DNA of 7,304 bases. Origin: Comamonas sp. lk (GTDB lineage: Bacteria; Pseudomonadota; Gammaproteobacteria; Burkholderiales; Burkholderiaceae_C). The stretch covers positions 1 through 7,304 of the forward strand of contig CAMDHL010000103.1 in assembly GCA_945898105.1 (NCBI GenBank), written 5' to 3'. Of this stretch, positions 5,628-7,304 are shown one piece after another. The position numbers and the translations under genes were made by a program. Every line of letters starts with the position of its first letter. Positions within the stretch are counted from its first letter, which is position 1. The notes below the pieces were generated by a model. That model did no database searches and was not told where the DNA came from. It saw only the letters and a list, made by a program, of their open reading frames with translations.

Positions 5628-7304
5628 CGCACGCATGCTTTGGCGCTTGGCTCTGGGCGCCATGCTGCTGCTCGCGCTGGCCGGTATTTTGCAAGGCGCT
5701 GAATGGTTCAGCCTAGCGCGCTTGCAAGCGCAGTACCAGGAGTTGCAGGCCTGGCATGCGCAAGCGCCATGGACTGTGCGTGCTGCGTTTTTTGTGCTTT
5801 ATGTGCTGTTGGCCAGTGCCGCAGTACCCGGCATTGTGGTCTTGACTTTGGCCGGTGGCGCGGTGCTGGGCTTTGGCTGGGGTTTACTCTTGGTCTCGTT
5901 TGCTTCCAGCCTGGGCGCAACGCTGACTTTGCTGGTAGTGCGCCATGTGCTGGCCGATGGTTTGCCCGCTTATATGGGGCCGAGCATGACGCGGCGTTTG
6001 GGTCGCATGACACGAGGCTTGGAGCGGGAAGGCGTTTTTTATTTGCTTAGCTTGCGCCTGATACCCCTGGTGCCATTCGGGGCCATCAATGTGCTAATGG
6101 GTTTGACACGCATGCCAGCTTGGCGCTTCTATGTGTTCAGCCAATTGGGTATGTTGCCAAGCACCATGATTTATCTGCAAGCCGGGAGCCAGTTGGCGGA
6201 TTTGAAATCGGTGTCGGAAGTGTTGCAGCCGCAAGTGGCGGCCCTTTTGATTGCCTTGGCGCTGGCTTTGGCTTGCACTCCGTGGTTGACGCGTCGCACG
6301 CTGGGCTGGCTGCGCAGGCGTTCAGTGAGTGCACGATGGACTCGACCGGCGCGCTTTGATTACAACCTGATCGTCATCGGTGCCGGAGCGGGGGGGTTGG
6401 TCTCGGCCTATGTGGCCGCACATGCGCAGGCTGGCGTGGCTTTGGTGGAAGCGGGCGAGATGGGCGGCGATTGTCTCAATCGTGGCTGCATGCCCAGCAA
6501 AGCCTTGATTCAAAGTGCCCGGGTTGCGCACCAGGCGCGGCAAGCACATGGCTTTGGCGTAACGACCGGGCAGGTGCAGGTGGACTTTGCTGCCGTTATG
6601 CAGCGTGTGCGCAGCATCATCGCCGCTATCGCGCCGCACGACAGCCCGGAGCGTTACCGCGCCATGGGCGTGGATGTGTTGCAAGCCTATGCCTATATCG
6701 TTGATCCTTGGACGGTGGAACTGCGCCGCACCGGCCAGCCGCCCGAGCGCATCAACGCGCGCAGCATCATCCTGGCCACCGGATCGCAGCCGCATGTGCC
6801 CGATATTGCAGGCTTGCAGGACAGCGGCTTTGTGACCACAGATACGCTGTGGGATACCTTGGAGCAAGTTGGCACGCTACCCCGTCGCGTTGCCATCGTA
6901 GGGGGCGGACCGGTGGGCTGCGAGTTGGCACAGGCCTTGGCGCGCTTGGGTGCGCAGGTGAGCTTGGTGGAAGCCGCGCCTGCAGTGTTGGCGCAAGAAG
7001 ATGCCGATGTCAGCGCCCTAGTGCAGGCGGCATTGCGCGCCGATGGTGTGCGCGTATTCACTGCGCATCAAGTCGTGCGCTGCGAGACTTTGCCGGTGCA
7101 TGCGGGTGCCGACAAACTGCTCGTGCTTCGCCCGAACGCCAAGCCGCCTAGCGGCACGACTGCAGCGCACAATGCAGCGGCGGTGCAAGGCGATGCATTT
7201 GCACTGCCCTACGACCTGCTAATTTGCGCTACCGGACGCAAGGCAAGGCTGAGCGGTTTTGGCTTGGAAGATTTGGGCATTACCGATGATGCGCTATTGC
7301 AAAC
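5620..7304 (+). CDS. Fused TVP38/TMEM64 membrane protein and FAD-dependent disulfide oxidoreductase (runs off window)
   Basis: One uninterrupted frame (561 codons visible, no stop by the window end) joins two modules. Residues 1 to about 225 are a membrane protein: a first helix near residues 6-22, then a VTT/DedA-like region (about 55-195) with LTLAGGAVLGFGWG and LRLIPLVPFGAINVLMGLTRMP, and a last helix near 205-220. From about residue 246 a pyridine nucleotide-disulfide oxidoreductase begins. Its FAD loop is GAGAGG (254-259), the redox pair is Cys285/Cys290 in GGDCLNRGCMPSK, and the NAD(P)H loop is GGGPVG (428-433). CATGRKARLSGFGLEDLGI near the edge resembles mercuric-reductase-like proteins. 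The dimerisation domain with the catalytic His is outside. GTG 5620 is preferred, overlapping the ynjF end by 8 nt, because AGGA lies five bases before it; ATG 5635 is the alternative and has no ribosome binding site. E. coli has separate TVP38 proteins (YdjX, YdjZ) near its ynj genes. Substrate unknown. Confidence 0.9.
   Translation, partial: MFSARMLWRLALGAMLLLALAGILQGAEWFSLARLQAQYQELQAWHAQAPWTVRAAFFVLYVLLASAAVPGIVVLTLAGGAVLGFGWGLLLVSFASSLGATLTLLVVRHVLADGLPAYMGPSMTRRLGRMTRGLEREGVFYLLSLRLIPLVPFGAINVLMGLTRMPAWRFYVFSQLGMLPSTMIYLQAGSQLADLKSVSEVLQPQVAALLIALALALACTPWLTRRTLGWLRRRSVSARWTRPARFDYNLIVIGAGAGGLVSAYVAAHAQAGVALVEAGEMGGDCLNRGCMPSKALIQSARVAHQARQAHGFGVTTGQVQVDFAAVMQRVRSIIAAIAPHDSPERYRAMGVDVLQAYAYIVDPWTVELRRTGQPPERINARSIILATGSQPHVPDIAGLQDSGFVTTDTLWDTLEQVGTLPRRVAIVGGGPVGCELAQALARLGAQVSLVEAAPAVLAQEDADVSALVQAALRADGVRVFTAHQVVRCETLPVHAGADKLLVLRPNAKPPSGTTAAHNAAAVQGDAFALPYDLLICATGRKARLSGFGLEDLGITDDALLQ

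Noticed and set aside
6322..6867. 181-codon minus-strand frame opposite the flavoenzyme
   Set aside because: It is antisense to the FAD-binding and redox-disulfide region, which is clearly the coding strand.
6361..7304. True mercuric reductase and a mercury-resistance operon
   Set aside because: The flavin domain resembles MerA, but no merR, merT or merP genes are nearby and the metal-binding N-terminal domain is replaced by a membrane module. MerA-like sequence alone does not show mercury reduction.
1..7304. CRISPR array, tRNA, rRNA, insertion sequence or attachment site
   Set aside because: I saw no regularly spaced repeats, cloverleaf sequences, transposase genes with terminal repeats or integrase in the window.

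Overview
The window is about 60% GC, densely coded, and looks like a chromosomal segment of a betaproteobacterium. The RlmJ sequence, the leucine TTG/CTG-rich codon use and the gene mix suggest Burkholderiales (Comamonadaceae-like: Rhodoferax, Limnohabitans, Polaromonas). That placement is an inference from protein character, not from a marker gene.

Left part, minus strand (1-1381): a two-gene sugar or polyol catabolic module. It has a xylose-isomerase-like TIM-barrel protein followed 14 nt later by a Gfo/Idh/MocA dehydrogenase that runs off the window edge. Upstream of it (1378-1560) is a short protein-like open frame whose stop overlaps the isomerase start codon as ATGA. It is either a small coupled leader gene or a gene fossil. 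Next comes rlmJ (1610-2500, minus), a 23S rRNA m6A methyltransferase.

Right part, plus strand (about 2522-7304): a tight cluster diverging from rlmJ. It encodes a fused two-domain ABC permease (YnjC type), its ATPase (YnjD type), a CDP-alcohol phosphatidyltransferase (YnjF type), and a long ORF with no stop before the window end. That last ORF fuses a TVP38/TMEM64 (VTT/DedA-like) membrane domain to a mercuric-reductase-like flavin disulfide oxidoreductase. The content parallels the E. coli ydjXYZ-ynjABCDEF locus, which also joins TVP38 proteins, a YnjBCD transporter and YnjF. The usual solute-binding protein (YnjB) and the sulfurtransferase (YnjE) are not in the visible part.

The right-hand cluster is the most interesting part. 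It combines an importer of unproven substrate, a phospholipid headgroup transferase, a possible lipid scramblase domain and a thiol/disulfide flavoenzyme in one apparent operon. I propose, as inference only, a membrane-lipid headgroup or membrane redox system rather than simple thiamine uptake. Two possible control elements stand out: a 27-bp imperfect inverted repeat over the rlmJ start codon in the divergent gap, and two interleaved complementary pairs in the 40-nt gap before ynjF. I saw no tRNA, rRNA, CRISPR array, insertion sequence or convincing intrinsic terminator.
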